Shown here: positions 10,183 through 16,572 of the stretch, piece after piece
Numbering within the stretch: position 1 is the stretch's first letter
Layout: every line of letters starts with the position of its first letter
Source: Actinomycetospora soli
GTDB lineage: Bacteria; Actinomycetota; Actinomycetes; Mycobacteriales; Pseudonocardiaceae
DNA: 64,000 bases
Assembly: GCF_021026295.1 (NCBI RefSeq)
Contig: NZ_JAJNDA010000012.1
Span: forward strand, 1 to 64,000
Direction: 5' to 3'
Made by a program: the position numbers and the translations under genes
The notes under the pieces: generated by a model
What the model was told of the DNA's origin: nothing
What the model saw: only the letters and a program-made list of their open reading frames with translations
The model's database searches: none

Positions 10183-10521
10183 TCAGCCGACCGTCGAGGT
10201 GCTCGTCTCCGTGGTGTCGGTGGTGACGGTGCGGGTCACCGAGCTCGTGTCGCCGTTGACGACGTCGCCGCCGGCGACGTTGTTGGCGCTCGCGACCTTG
10301 TTGCCGTTGAGGATGTCGCAGGTGTTCGAGGCCGACAGGTCCTGCGCGCCGCCCTCCGTGTCGCCGAGGCTGCGGCCGGACGAGTTGCTGCTCTCGGCGG
10401 AGACGCCGTTCGAGCACCCGCCGTCGTGGTGCGACGCGTGGGCGCTGGCGACGCCGGCGGTGGACGCGAGGCCCGCACCCAGGATCGCGCTGGCGAGGAC
10501 GGTCTTGCGGAAGACGGACAT
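10183..10521 (-). CDS. Array copy 3: small secreted two-cysteine Asn/Gly-rich protein
   Basis: 112 residues, ATG at 10521. MSVFRKTVLASAILGAG begins the signal peptide, with probable cleavage after VASA (27). C36 and C68 have the standard spacing, with SSGRSLGDTEGGAQDLSASN between. GNKVASANNVAGGDVVNGDT follows, and the end is a Thr/Ser-rich tail (TVTTDTTETSTSTVG). It lacks the Leu-rich C-terminus of copies 1, 2 and 5. Confidence 0.8.
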   Translation of the reverse strand: MSVFRKTVLASAILGAGLASTAGVASAHASHHDGGCSNGVSAESSNSSGRSLGDTEGGAQDLSASNTCDILNGNKVASANNVAGGDVVNGDTSSVTRTVTTDTTETSTSTVG

Positions 10522-10657
10522 GGTGTGTGGACCCCCGATGACGTGGTTGGACGGGCCCGGGGAGCGCCAGGTGGCGGACCGGGTCCGACCGGTTCAACGG
10601 GTCCCGGGCGCCGGTCGTGACGACCATCGACCCGACGTCGCCCGAAGGTGGACACGA

Positions 10658-10696
10658 CGACGGCCGGCCCCCGGGATGCTCGGGGACCGGCCGTCG
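10658..10696 (-). terminator. Hairpin after array copy 4
   Basis: CGACGGCCGG and CCGGCCGTCG pair, extended by CCCCG/CGGGG after one position that is C/A on the plus strand. In the minus-strand transcript this position is a U-G wobble pair, so the stem is continuous only in that orientation, matching a terminator for copy 4 (stop at 10716). Confidence 0.75.
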
Positions 10697-10715
10697 GAGG
10701 TGGCGCGGGTCGGGC

Positions 10716-11096
10716 TCAGAACGGGAAGTTCGGGCCGAAGAACGAGTCGAAGGTCAGGGTGCGGTTCACCGTGGTCGTGCGGTTCACGGTGGTGGTGCGG
10801 GTGGTCGTCCGGGTGTTCCCGTTGACGATGTTGCCGCCCGCGATGTTGTTCCCGCTGCCGATCACGTTGCCGTTCCCGTTGCCGCACGAGTTCGAGGTGC
10901 GGATGGTCTGCGACCCACCGGTGGTGTCGCCGAGGCTGCGGCCGGAGGAGGTCTTCGAGACCGCGGAGACGTTGTTGGAGCAGGAGCTCGAGCCGGCCGA
11001 CGCATTCGGCGCGGCGGTCGCGATACCCGCGGTGGAACCGAGTCCGACACCGATGACGGCGGTGGCGAGAGCGGCGCGCGCAATGACGTTCTTCAT
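10716..11096 (-). CDS. Array copy 4: divergent secreted two-cysteine Asn/Gly-rich protein
   Basis: 126 residues, ATG at 11096. The N-terminus (MKNVIARAALATAVIGVG) differs from the MSxFRK type, and the signal peptide likely ends at IATA. C39 and C71 keep the spacing around SSGRSLGDTTGGSQ, but the second motif is CGNGNGNVIGSGNNIAGGN instead of CDILNGN. The tail has the Thr repeat RTTTVN twice and an aromatic end (DSFFGPNFPF). This is the most divergent of the six longer-spacing copies. Confidence 0.78.
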   Translation of the reverse strand: MKNVIARAALATAVIGVGLGSTAGIATAAPNASAGSSSCSNNVSAVSKTSSGRSLGDTTGGSQTIRTSNSCGNGNGNVIGSGNNIAGGNIVNGNTRTTTRTTTVNRTTTVNRTLTFDSFFGPNFPF

Positions 11097-11220
11097 GGTG
11101 GGTCCCCCCGGTGCGATGTGCCGGAGACGATGTCGTGCTCCGGACTCGTGCGGGGTATCGCCGCGTTCCGGCCGGCTGGTACGCGCATTTCCTGCGTTCC
11201 GCCGATCGTGTGACGGCACG

Positions 11221-11322
11221 AAAAAAAGCCGGACCCGGTCACCACGCCCTCGAGTGCGAGGGGAGCGAACCGGATGGCTCCCGGAGGAGCCGTCCGGCCT
11301 GGGCGTGGTGACCCGGTCCGGC
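11221..11322 (-). terminator. Intrinsic terminator after array copy 5, with T-run
   Basis: 22-base arms at 11228-11249 and 11301-11322 (GCCGGACCCGGTCACC... and its complement) pair with one mismatch. The enclosed 51 bases contain a second hairpin around GGCTCC/GGAGCC. On the plus strand seven A bases precede the left arm, so minus-strand RNA ends in seven U residues. This is the clearest Rho-independent terminator in the window. Confidence 0.88.
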
Positions 11323-11344
11323 GTCGTGCGGTGATCCCCGGAGA

Positions 11345-11692
11345 TCAGAGGGGGAGCAGGTCCAGGATCGTCTCGGAGGTCTCCGTCGAGGTCCGCGAGT
11401 CGTTGCGGATGTCGGTGTCGCCGTTGACGATGTCGCCGGCGGCCGCGTTGTTGCCGCTCAGGACCTCGTTGTCGTTGAGGATGTCGCAGGTGTTGGAGGC
11501 CGACAGGTCCTGGTCGCCACCGACGGTGTCGCCCAGGGTGCGGTCCGCACCGTTGCTGCTCTTGGCGGCGATGCCGTTGGAGCAGCCCTTGCCGGCGTCG
11601 CCGTGCTCGTGCGCCATGGCGACACCCGCGGTCGAGGCGAGCCCGGCGCCCAGGATGACGGTGGCGACGGCGGCCTTGCGGAACATCTGCAT
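11345..11692 (-). CDS. Array copy 5: small secreted two-cysteine Asn/Gly-rich protein
   Basis: 115 residues from the ATG at 11692, which has GGGGGA about 7 bases upstream (MQMFRKAAVATVILGAG). The signal peptide likely ends at VAMA (27). C37 and C69 have the standard spacing around ADRTLGDTVGGDQDLSASN. The motif CDILNDNEVLSGNNAAAGDI follows, and the end is ETILDLLPL, like copy 1 (TGLLPI). It has its own conserved upstream element and a T-run terminator. Confidence 0.8.
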   Translation of the reverse strand: MQMFRKAAVATVILGAGLASTAGVAMAHEHGDAGKGCSNGIAAKSSNGADRTLGDTVGGDQDLSASNTCDILNDNEVLSGNNAAAGDIVNGDTDIRNDSRTSTETSETILDLLPL

Positions 11693-11791
11693 CTTCGATT
11701 CCCCCGAATCGTGGAGCTTGCTCGGTCCGGCGGCGAAGGGAGTCGCTCGCCGGTCAGTCACAGTCGGCTCAACGCGAGGGGACGAACCGAG

Positions 11792-11827
11792 GTCACGGCT
11801 CCGTCACGACGTTCCCCCGTTCGTGAC
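11792..11827 (-). promoter_or_regulatory. Conserved upstream element of array copy 5
   Basis: Direct repeat GTCACG-N5-GTCACG, the second copy being part of the inverted repeat GTCACGA / TCGTGAC around CGTTCCCCCGT. It matches the copy 2 element over about 35 positions and sits at the same distance (about 100 bases) from the start codon. The rest of the 439-base gap 11693-12131 contains no gene that I can support. Confidence 0.65.
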
Positions 11828-12073
11828 GAAACGATCCGCTGACCTGCAGCGATACGTCGGGGATCGAGCCAGGTCTCCGCTGGACGCACGTGGTGGCGAT
11901 GACAGTGCGTCACCCTTCCGGGATCTTCAGGTGAACCTGCTCCGCGCCGGGAACCTCGCCTCGTGGGGCCCGCCTTCTCGCGAGGGGCACACCACGCATC
12001 CGCGGGCCGCCACGGACCTGCCCTGTGTGCACCTCGCGGACGGCGGCGGGCAGCCGCACCCCGGAACGACGAA

Positions 12074-12110
12074 ACGGCCGGCCCGGAGCGGTGAGCTCCG
12101 GACCGGCCGT
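12074..12110 (-). terminator. Hairpin after array copy 6
   Basis: ACGGCCGG/CCGGCCGT and CCGGAGC/GCTCCGG pair around GGTGA. The one plus-strand C/A mismatch is a U-G wobble in the minus-strand transcript. It lies about 20 bases after the copy 6 stop. Confidence 0.78.
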
Positions 12111-12131
12111 GGGTCGTGCGCGCGCTGCGAT

Positions 12132-12593
12132 CTAGCCGATCGGCGTGGTCGTCGTGCCCTGGGGCACCGAGGACGGCGCGGCGAACGTCTGCGCGGGGGC
12201 CGCCTGCTGCACCGGCTGGGCCTGCTGGACCTGCGGGGCGCTCGTGCCACCGAGCAGGCCGCCGAGGCTCTGACCCACCGACACCGACAGGTGGTTGCCG
12301 TTGAGGTTGTTCTTGACGTTGTCGTTCAGGATGTTGCAGACGTTCGACGTGATCGGGGCGTCGAGGACGTTGCCGATCCCGATGAGACCGTTGCCCTGCT
12401 TGTGACCGGTGCCGACGCCGTTGGAGCAGCTCGAGTCCACGTCGGTGCCGTCGTGGTGCTTCGAGTGGCCGTGGTGGCCGGAGTCGTGGTGGCCACCGGA
12501 GGGAGCGTCACCGGCGAAGGCCGCGCCGGCGGTCGTCACGAGGCCGGCGCCGATGATGGCGGACGTCAGCACGGTCTTGCGGAACATGGACAC
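12132..12593 (-). CDS. Array copy 6: secreted His-rich two-cysteine protein with Gln/Pro tail
   Basis: 153 residues. I chose the GTG at 12593 (V/MSMFRKTVLTSAIIGAG) because it aligns with the other copies and has AGGAGA about 6 bases upstream. After the signal peptide (end near AFAG) comes a His-rich stretch, GGHHDSGHHGHSKHHDGTD, a candidate metal site. C56 and C86 are two residues closer than in copies 1-5. The segment between them is KQGNGLIGIGNVLDAPITSN, which defines a subgroup with copy 7. The tail PQVQQAQPVQQAAPAQ is low-complexity and unique to this copy. Confidence 0.8.
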   Translation of the reverse strand: MSMFRKTVLTSAIIGAGLVTTAGAAFAGDAPSGGHHDSGHHGHSKHHDGTDVDSSCSNGVGTGHKQGNGLIGIGNVLDAPITSNVCNILNDNVKNNLNGNHLSVSVGQSLGGLLGGTSAPQVQQAQPVQQAAPAQTFAAPSSVPQGTTTTPIG

Positions 12594-12695
12594 GCTGTTC
12601 TCCTGCTCGCAGAACTCGGGGTGCGGGCCGCGACGAGCGCGGGCCGGAGCGTTCGGCTCCGGCCCGCGGGCCCGTTGTCTCACTGTCACCACCGG

Positions 12696-12740
12696 CTCGT
12701 CGGTACGAGCGGACGATCGGGGGTCGTCCGCGACGACGAG
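12696..12740 (-). terminator. Hairpin after array copy 7
   Basis: GCGGACGA and TCGTCCGC pair around a 7-base loop, enclosed by CTCGTCG/CGACGAG. It lies about 12 bases after the copy 7 stop and before the copy 6 start. Confidence 0.6.
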
Positions 12741-12751
12741 CCGCGAGGGCC

Positions 12752-13072
12752 TCAGAGGAGGTCGAGCGCCAGGGTGTTGCCGTTCAGGTTGTCCTTCACG
12801 TTGTCGTTCAGGATGTTGCAGATGTTCGAGGTGATCGGGGCGTCCGCGACGTTGCCGATCCCGAGCAGACCGCCGTTGCCCTGCTTGTCGCCGGTGCCGA
12901 CGCCGTTGCTGCAGCTGTTGTCGACCTTCGTCACCGACTTGTGGTCGCCGTGCGACTTGTGGTGGTGACCGCCGTCGTGGCCGCAGTCGCTCGCGAAGGC
13001 CGAGCCGGCCGTGGACGCGAGGCCCGCGCCGATGATGGCGGTGGTCAGGACGGTCTTGCGGAACGTGGACAC
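12752..13072 (-). CDS. Array copy 7: secreted His-rich two-cysteine protein
   Basis: 106 residues from the GTG at 13072 (V/MSTFRKTVLTTAIIGAG). The signal peptide ends near AFAS. A His/Lys-rich stretch follows (CGHDGGHHHKSHGDHK), including an extra cysteine, C30, not found in the other copies. The core cysteines are C54 and C85, with KQGNGGLLGIGNVADAPITSN between, and CNILNDNVKDNLNGN follows. It is the closest relative of copy 6 and the shortest member. Confidence 0.8.
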   Translation of the reverse strand: MSTFRKTVLTTAIIGAGLASTAGSAFASDCGHDGGHHHKSHGDHKSVTKVDNSCSNGVGTGDKQGNGGLLGIGNVADAPITSNICNILNDNVKDNLNGNTLALDLL

Positions 13073-13326
13073 GCTTGGTCTCTCCCCTGGTCGTCTGGAC
13101 ACGCGCGCGACCGGACGGGTCGCACACCGTGCGTCGCGACGCGGTGACGCATCACGACTCGGTGACTCCAACGCCTCGATCGAGTGAAGGTCACGGTCGG
13201 ATGTCGATCCGGGTGACGACGGCGTCCACGATCGGGTCTGGAGCAGGGGATCCGCGCACGATGTTCACCCGCTCGGAGCAACAACGGCAGCGACGACCGC
13301 GGGAGAAACGGTGTCGGGAACGACGA

Positions 13327-13369
13327 CGGGCCGGCACCCGCGGGAGAGGTCTCCCGGGGTGCCGGCCCG
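13327..13369 (-). terminator. Strong hairpin after array copy 8
   Basis: CGGGCCGGCACCC/GGGTGCCGGCCCG encloses CGGGAG/CTCCCG, 90 bases after the copy 8 stop. Its left side repeats that of the copy 3 terminator, including the preceding GAACGACGA. The surrounding gap 13073-13459 (387 bases) otherwise holds only the presumed copy 7 promoter region, where I see no clear motif. Confidence 0.78.
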
Positions 13370-13459
13370 TGGTCGTGCGGGTCGTGCGAGGTCGTACCGG
13401 TCGTGCGGTCGCGGCCGTCGGTGGCCGCTGACTGCCTGCCCGCAGTCGGGTGGCTCGGC

Positions 13460-13864
13460 TCAGCCGGCGGCGCCACCGATCGTGCTGGTGATGTCCTCGG
13501 TGACCGTCGAGGACGAGGTCCGCGTCGTGGTGTCGCCGTTGGTCACGTCGCCGAGCAGCGAGATGTTGTTGTTCGACAGCACCTCGTTGCCGGTCAGGAT
13601 GTGGCAGAGGTTCGAGGCCGACAGGTCCTGGTCGCCACCGGTGGTGTCGCCCAGCGAGCGGCCGGAGCCGTTCTTCGACTCGGCGGCGACGTTGTTGCTG
13701 CAGCCGCTGTCCGAGGAGTTGCTGTAGTGCTTGTCGTGGCTGCCGTGGCCACCGTGGTGCCCGCCGTCGCCCGGGTCGTCCCCGGCGAACGCCGCACCCG
13801 ACATCGAGCCGAGGCCGGCACCGATGATCGCCGTCGCCAACACGGTCTTGCGGAACATCGACAC
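13460..13864 (-). CDS. Array copy 8: secreted His/Ser-rich two-cysteine Asn/Gly-rich protein
   Basis: 134 residues if started at the GTG 13864 (V/MSMFRKTVLATAIIGAG), which has GGGGGA 6 bases upstream. The ATG at 13870 abuts that ribosome site and is less likely. The signal peptide ends near AFAG. A His-rich stretch (GGHHGGHGSHDKHYSN) is followed by C55 and C87 with the standard spacing, GSGRSLGDTTGGDQDLSASN between them, then CHILTGNEVLSNNN. It combines the His-rich linker of copies 6 and 7 with the core of copies 1-5, so it may resemble the ancestral form. Confidence 0.8.
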   Translation of the reverse strand: MSMFRKTVLATAIIGAGLGSMSGAAFAGDDPGDGGHHGGHGSHDKHYSNSSDSGCSNNVAAESKNGSGRSLGDTTGGDQDLSASNLCHILTGNEVLSNNNISLLGDVTNGDTTTRTSSSTVTEDITSTIGGAAG

Positions 13865-14030
13865 GTTCATTCCCCCATGGAAGTCGAGGTGTCCACGGGC
13901 CCACCGGTCGTGGGTCCGCGCCATCACGATCGACCAACGCGGGGGGACGGCGGTGGGGCACGGCTTGTCCGGTTACTTCATTCGTTCGAGCGTTCCTCGC
14001 TCGCCGGGCTCAAGCCTTACGCCGATCGCA

Positions 14031-14972
14031 CTAATGGGCGACCTGACGGACCAGCCCGACGACCACCGAGCCCAGTTCGCTGCCCGCGTCCTCCTGGAGG
14101 AAGTGGCCGGCCCCGTGCAGCACGGGGTGGTCGAGCCCCGCCGCGCCCGGCACGTGTTCGCGCAGCGCCGGCGCCATCGGCCCGGTGATCGGGTCGCCGT
14201 CGGAGAAGGCCACCAGGAACGGCCGCGTGAACCGCCCCAGCGCCTCCCACGCGGTCCGGTTGGCCGCCGTCTCCGGGTCGTCCGGCCGGGTGGGCACCAG
14301 CAGTGGCATCGCCCGCGGCCCGGCGGTGTAGGAGTCGTCGGGGAAGGGCGCGTCGTAGGCGGCCCGCTCGGACGCCCCGAGCCCGCGCACGCAGCCGGAC
14401 GCGACGAAGCGCCCGACGTCGAGCCGTTCCGCGCGTTCCACGGCGTGCCGGAAGCGCCACCACGGCTCGGGCATGTCGGTGTCGCCCGTGGGCAGCCCCG
14501 TGTTGGCCGCCACGACGGCCCGGAAGCGTCCCGGTGACGCGGCCACGAGCCGCAGCCCGATCAGGCCGCCCCAGTCCTGCCCGACGAGCACGAGGTCGTC
14601 GAGCCCCAGGGCGTCGAAGACCGCCTCGCGCACCCACTCCACGTGGCGCGCGTAGGAGTGGTCGCCGACCTCCGCGGGCTTGTCCGACCGGCCGAACCCG
14701 ACGAGGTCGACCGCCACCGCGGGCACGCCGGCGCCGACCAGCGTGTCGAGCACCGAGCGGTAGAGGTAGGACCAGGTCGGTTCGCCGTGCAGCAGCAGCA
14801 CGGTGGGTCCGGGGCCGGCGGGCCCGACCCGGTAGGTGGCGACGCGGATCGGGCCACCCCCGCCGTCGGGATCGGTGACCTCCACCCACGTGGGCTCGTG
14901 GCCGAAGCCCGCGAGCCCGGTGAACCGTTCGTCCGGGGTCCGCAGCAACCGCACGGGGGCAGGGTGCCGCAT
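14031..14972 (-). CDS. Haloalkane dehalogenase, subfamily I type
   Basis: 313 residues, alpha/beta hydrolase fold. HGEPTWSYLYR near residue 62 supplies the oxyanion/halide region. The nucleophile is the aspartate of VGQDWGG near 136, whose neighbouring Trp binds halide in this family. The acid is in FSDGDP near 258, and the catalytic His is in GAGHFLQED near 289. Haloalkane dehalogenases (EC 3.8.1.5) release halide and an alcohol from alkyl halides. HGEPTW rather than HGNPTS indicates the DhlA/DmbB-like subfamily I. It is an isolated gene; no other dehalogenation genes are adjacent. Confidence 0.88.
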   Translation of the reverse strand: MRHPAPVRLLRTPDERFTGLAGFGHEPTWVEVTDPDGGGGPIRVATYRVGPAGPGPTVLLLHGEPTWSYLYRSVLDTLVGAGVPAVAVDLVGFGRSDKPAEVGDHSYARHVEWVREAVFDALGLDDLVLVGQDWGGLIGLRLVAASPGRFRAVVAANTGLPTGDTDMPEPWWRFRHAVERAERLDVGRFVASGCVRGLGASERAAYDAPFPDDSYTAGPRAMPLLVPTRPDDPETAANRTAWEALGRFTRPFLVAFSDGDPITGPMAPALREHVPGAAGLDHPVLHGAGHFLQEDAGSELGSVVVGLVRQVAH

Positions 14973-15048
14973 CCCCGCGCGCGAGGCGAGCCGTCCGGCG
15001 TCACCGGGTGGTGGACCGCCCCGAACGGCCTGGTCACCCCCGGGCCCC

Positions 15049-15054
15049 TAGGGT
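15049..15054 (+). promoter_or_regulatory. -10 element TAGGGT before the acidic 461-residue protein
   Basis: TAGGGT preceded by CC lies about 45 bases before the GTG at 15100. The gene's ribosome site GGAGG is 6 bases before the start. Confidence 0.4.
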
Positions 15055-15099
15055 GGCCGCCGCACGTGATCACCCCGCAGGAGACACCGGAGGCCGACC

Positions 15100-16485
15100 G
15101 TGGCCCAGGACATCGTCCCCATCACCCTCGCGCTGACGGGCGGGGACCTGGTGACCCTCTGGGCGCCGCGGTGGCGCGAGGACGGTGAGGAGTGGGAGGC
15201 GTTCCTCGGCGACGACGACCACGTCTTCGCCTTCGCCGACGCCGCCGACCTGGCCGCCTGGATCCGCACCAGCGACGCCGACGGACTCGACCACGACCTC
15301 GTCGACCACCCCGCGTGGCCCGTGGTCGGCGGGCTGTCGGTCGACGAGCTGACGCCGGAGGACATCCAGCGCTACGACGTCGTGGGCGTCCCCGAGCTGG
15401 TCGCCGAGGAGCCGGACACCTTCTCGGTCGACGACCTCGCGGAGATCACCGCGATGACCCGTTCGCTGGCCGACGTGTGCGACCTCGAGGGCGTGCTCGC
15501 GGTCCTCGACTCCACGCCGGCCTTCGCCGCGCTGCCGGACGGCCTCGCCGTCTTCGGCGGCCGCGACGGCGCGGCGCTGTGGGCCGAGCTGGCCGACGTG
15601 GTCGCCGAGCGCTGGGACGAGGTCGTCGACGCCCTCGACGCCCTCGTGCGCGTCCCCGAGGTCGACGTCGAGCTGGCGGCCAAGCTGCGCGCCACGGCGA
15701 CGCCGCCGGCCGGGGCCGACGACGACGAGACCGATCCCGACGACGGGTCGGGCGGCTCGGGCAGCGCCGAGGACGCCGAGAACCACCCGGCGGACCCGGC
15801 CGCCGTCGTGCAGGACCCGCAGGACTCCGCCGTGGACGGCCCGCTCGCCGACGCCCCGGAGGAGCTGCGGTCCGACGCCGCCGGGGAGTCGGTGCGCACC
15901 GACCTCGTCGACGCCGCCGAGGAGCCCGAGCCGGGGTTCTGGGAGGAGGTCGGCATCGACCCGATCTCGATCCTGTCGGCCGAGGGCGAGGTCATCACGC
16001 TGCGCTGCTTCCTCGACGACGAGCCCGTCTTCCTCGGGCGCGACGGCCGCATCGAGGTCTTCTCGAGCAGCCGCGCGCTGCGGACGTGGATCGCCGGCGA
16101 GGGGTCCGAGGGCCACGACCTCGCGGAGGTCTCGACCTGGGCCGACGTGATGACGGCGGCGGTCGGCGGTGACCTCGAGGTGGAGGTGGCCCCGGAGAAC
16201 CGCTACGTGCTCGTCGGGCTCGGCGAGGACCTCCTCGAGGGTCCCGAGGCCGTCGACCCCTCCCAGCTCGAGCTCGCCGTCGAACTGCTCCTCGACGCCG
16301 CCGACTGGGCGGGCGACACGCTCACGCGGGAGGCCCTCGCCCCATCCGAGGCGCTCGGCTGGCTGGTGTCGTTCGTGCTGCGGCCCGACCCGAACCGGCT
16401 CACGCCGTCGCCGCCGTTCACGCGCGAGGCGGCCCGGTGGCGTGAGCTCGAGGACCGGCTGGTGGGACGCCTGCGTCAGCCGTGA
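15100..16485 (+). CDS. Uncharacterised acidic actinobacterial protein with two similar halves
   Basis: 461 residues, strongly acidic. The N-terminal (about 1-190) and C-terminal (about 280-460) parts look related. Each begins with a segment about controlling charge and hydrophobic runs (VTLWAPRW and VITLRCFLDD), then a DG/DD turn, then a tryptophan helix (DLAAWIRTSDADGLDHDL and ALRTWIAGEGSEGHDLAE). A disordered Asp/Glu/Pro linker covers about 195-275. No signal peptide, membrane segment or catalytic motif is visible. I do not recognise a named family. The start is GTG with GGAGG at ideal spacing. Confidence 0.85.
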   Translation: MAQDIVPITLALTGGDLVTLWAPRWREDGEEWEAFLGDDDHVFAFADAADLAAWIRTSDADGLDHDLVDHPAWPVVGGLSVDELTPEDIQRYDVVGVPELVAEEPDTFSVDDLAEITAMTRSLADVCDLEGVLAVLDSTPAFAALPDGLAVFGGRDGAALWAELADVVAERWDEVVDALDALVRVPEVDVELAAKLRATATPPAGADDDETDPDDGSGGSGSAEDAENHPADPAAVVQDPQDSAVDGPLADAPEELRSDAAGESVRTDLVDAAEEPEPGFWEEVGIDPISILSAEGEVITLRCFLDDEPVFLGRDGRIEVFSSSRALRTWIAGEGSEGHDLAEVSTWADVMTAAVGGDLEVEVAPENRYVLVGLGEDLLEGPEAVDPSQLELAVELLLDAADWAGDTLTREALAPSEALGWLVSFVLRPDPNRLTPSPPFTREAARWRELEDRLVGRLRQP

Positions 16486-16557
16486 CCCGAGTGGCGCACG
16501 GGACGCCCTTCTCCCACCGGTGGTAGGGGCGCGTCCGAAAGGGTCACACCGCCTGGC

Positions 16558-16563
16558 TAGCCT
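16558..16563 (+). promoter_or_regulatory. -10 element for a leaderless transcript
   Basis: TAGCCT ends 9 bases before the ATG at 16573, the spacing expected if transcription begins at or just before the start codon. No ribosome site lies between. Confidence 0.45.
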
Positions 16564-16572
16564 CCGTGGTCG

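Noticed and set aside
12594-13459. The same conserved control element upstream of array copies 6, 7 and 8
   Set aside because: Only fragments such as ATCACGA or GTCACC occur there; they lack the paired arrangement seen before copies 2 and 5.
8945-13864. Naming the array proteins as chaplins or rodlins
   Set aside because: Size, secretion and two cysteines fit, but the cysteine spacing (29-31) and motifs (CSN, RSLGDT, CxILNxN) do not match the chaplin or rodlin patterns I know.
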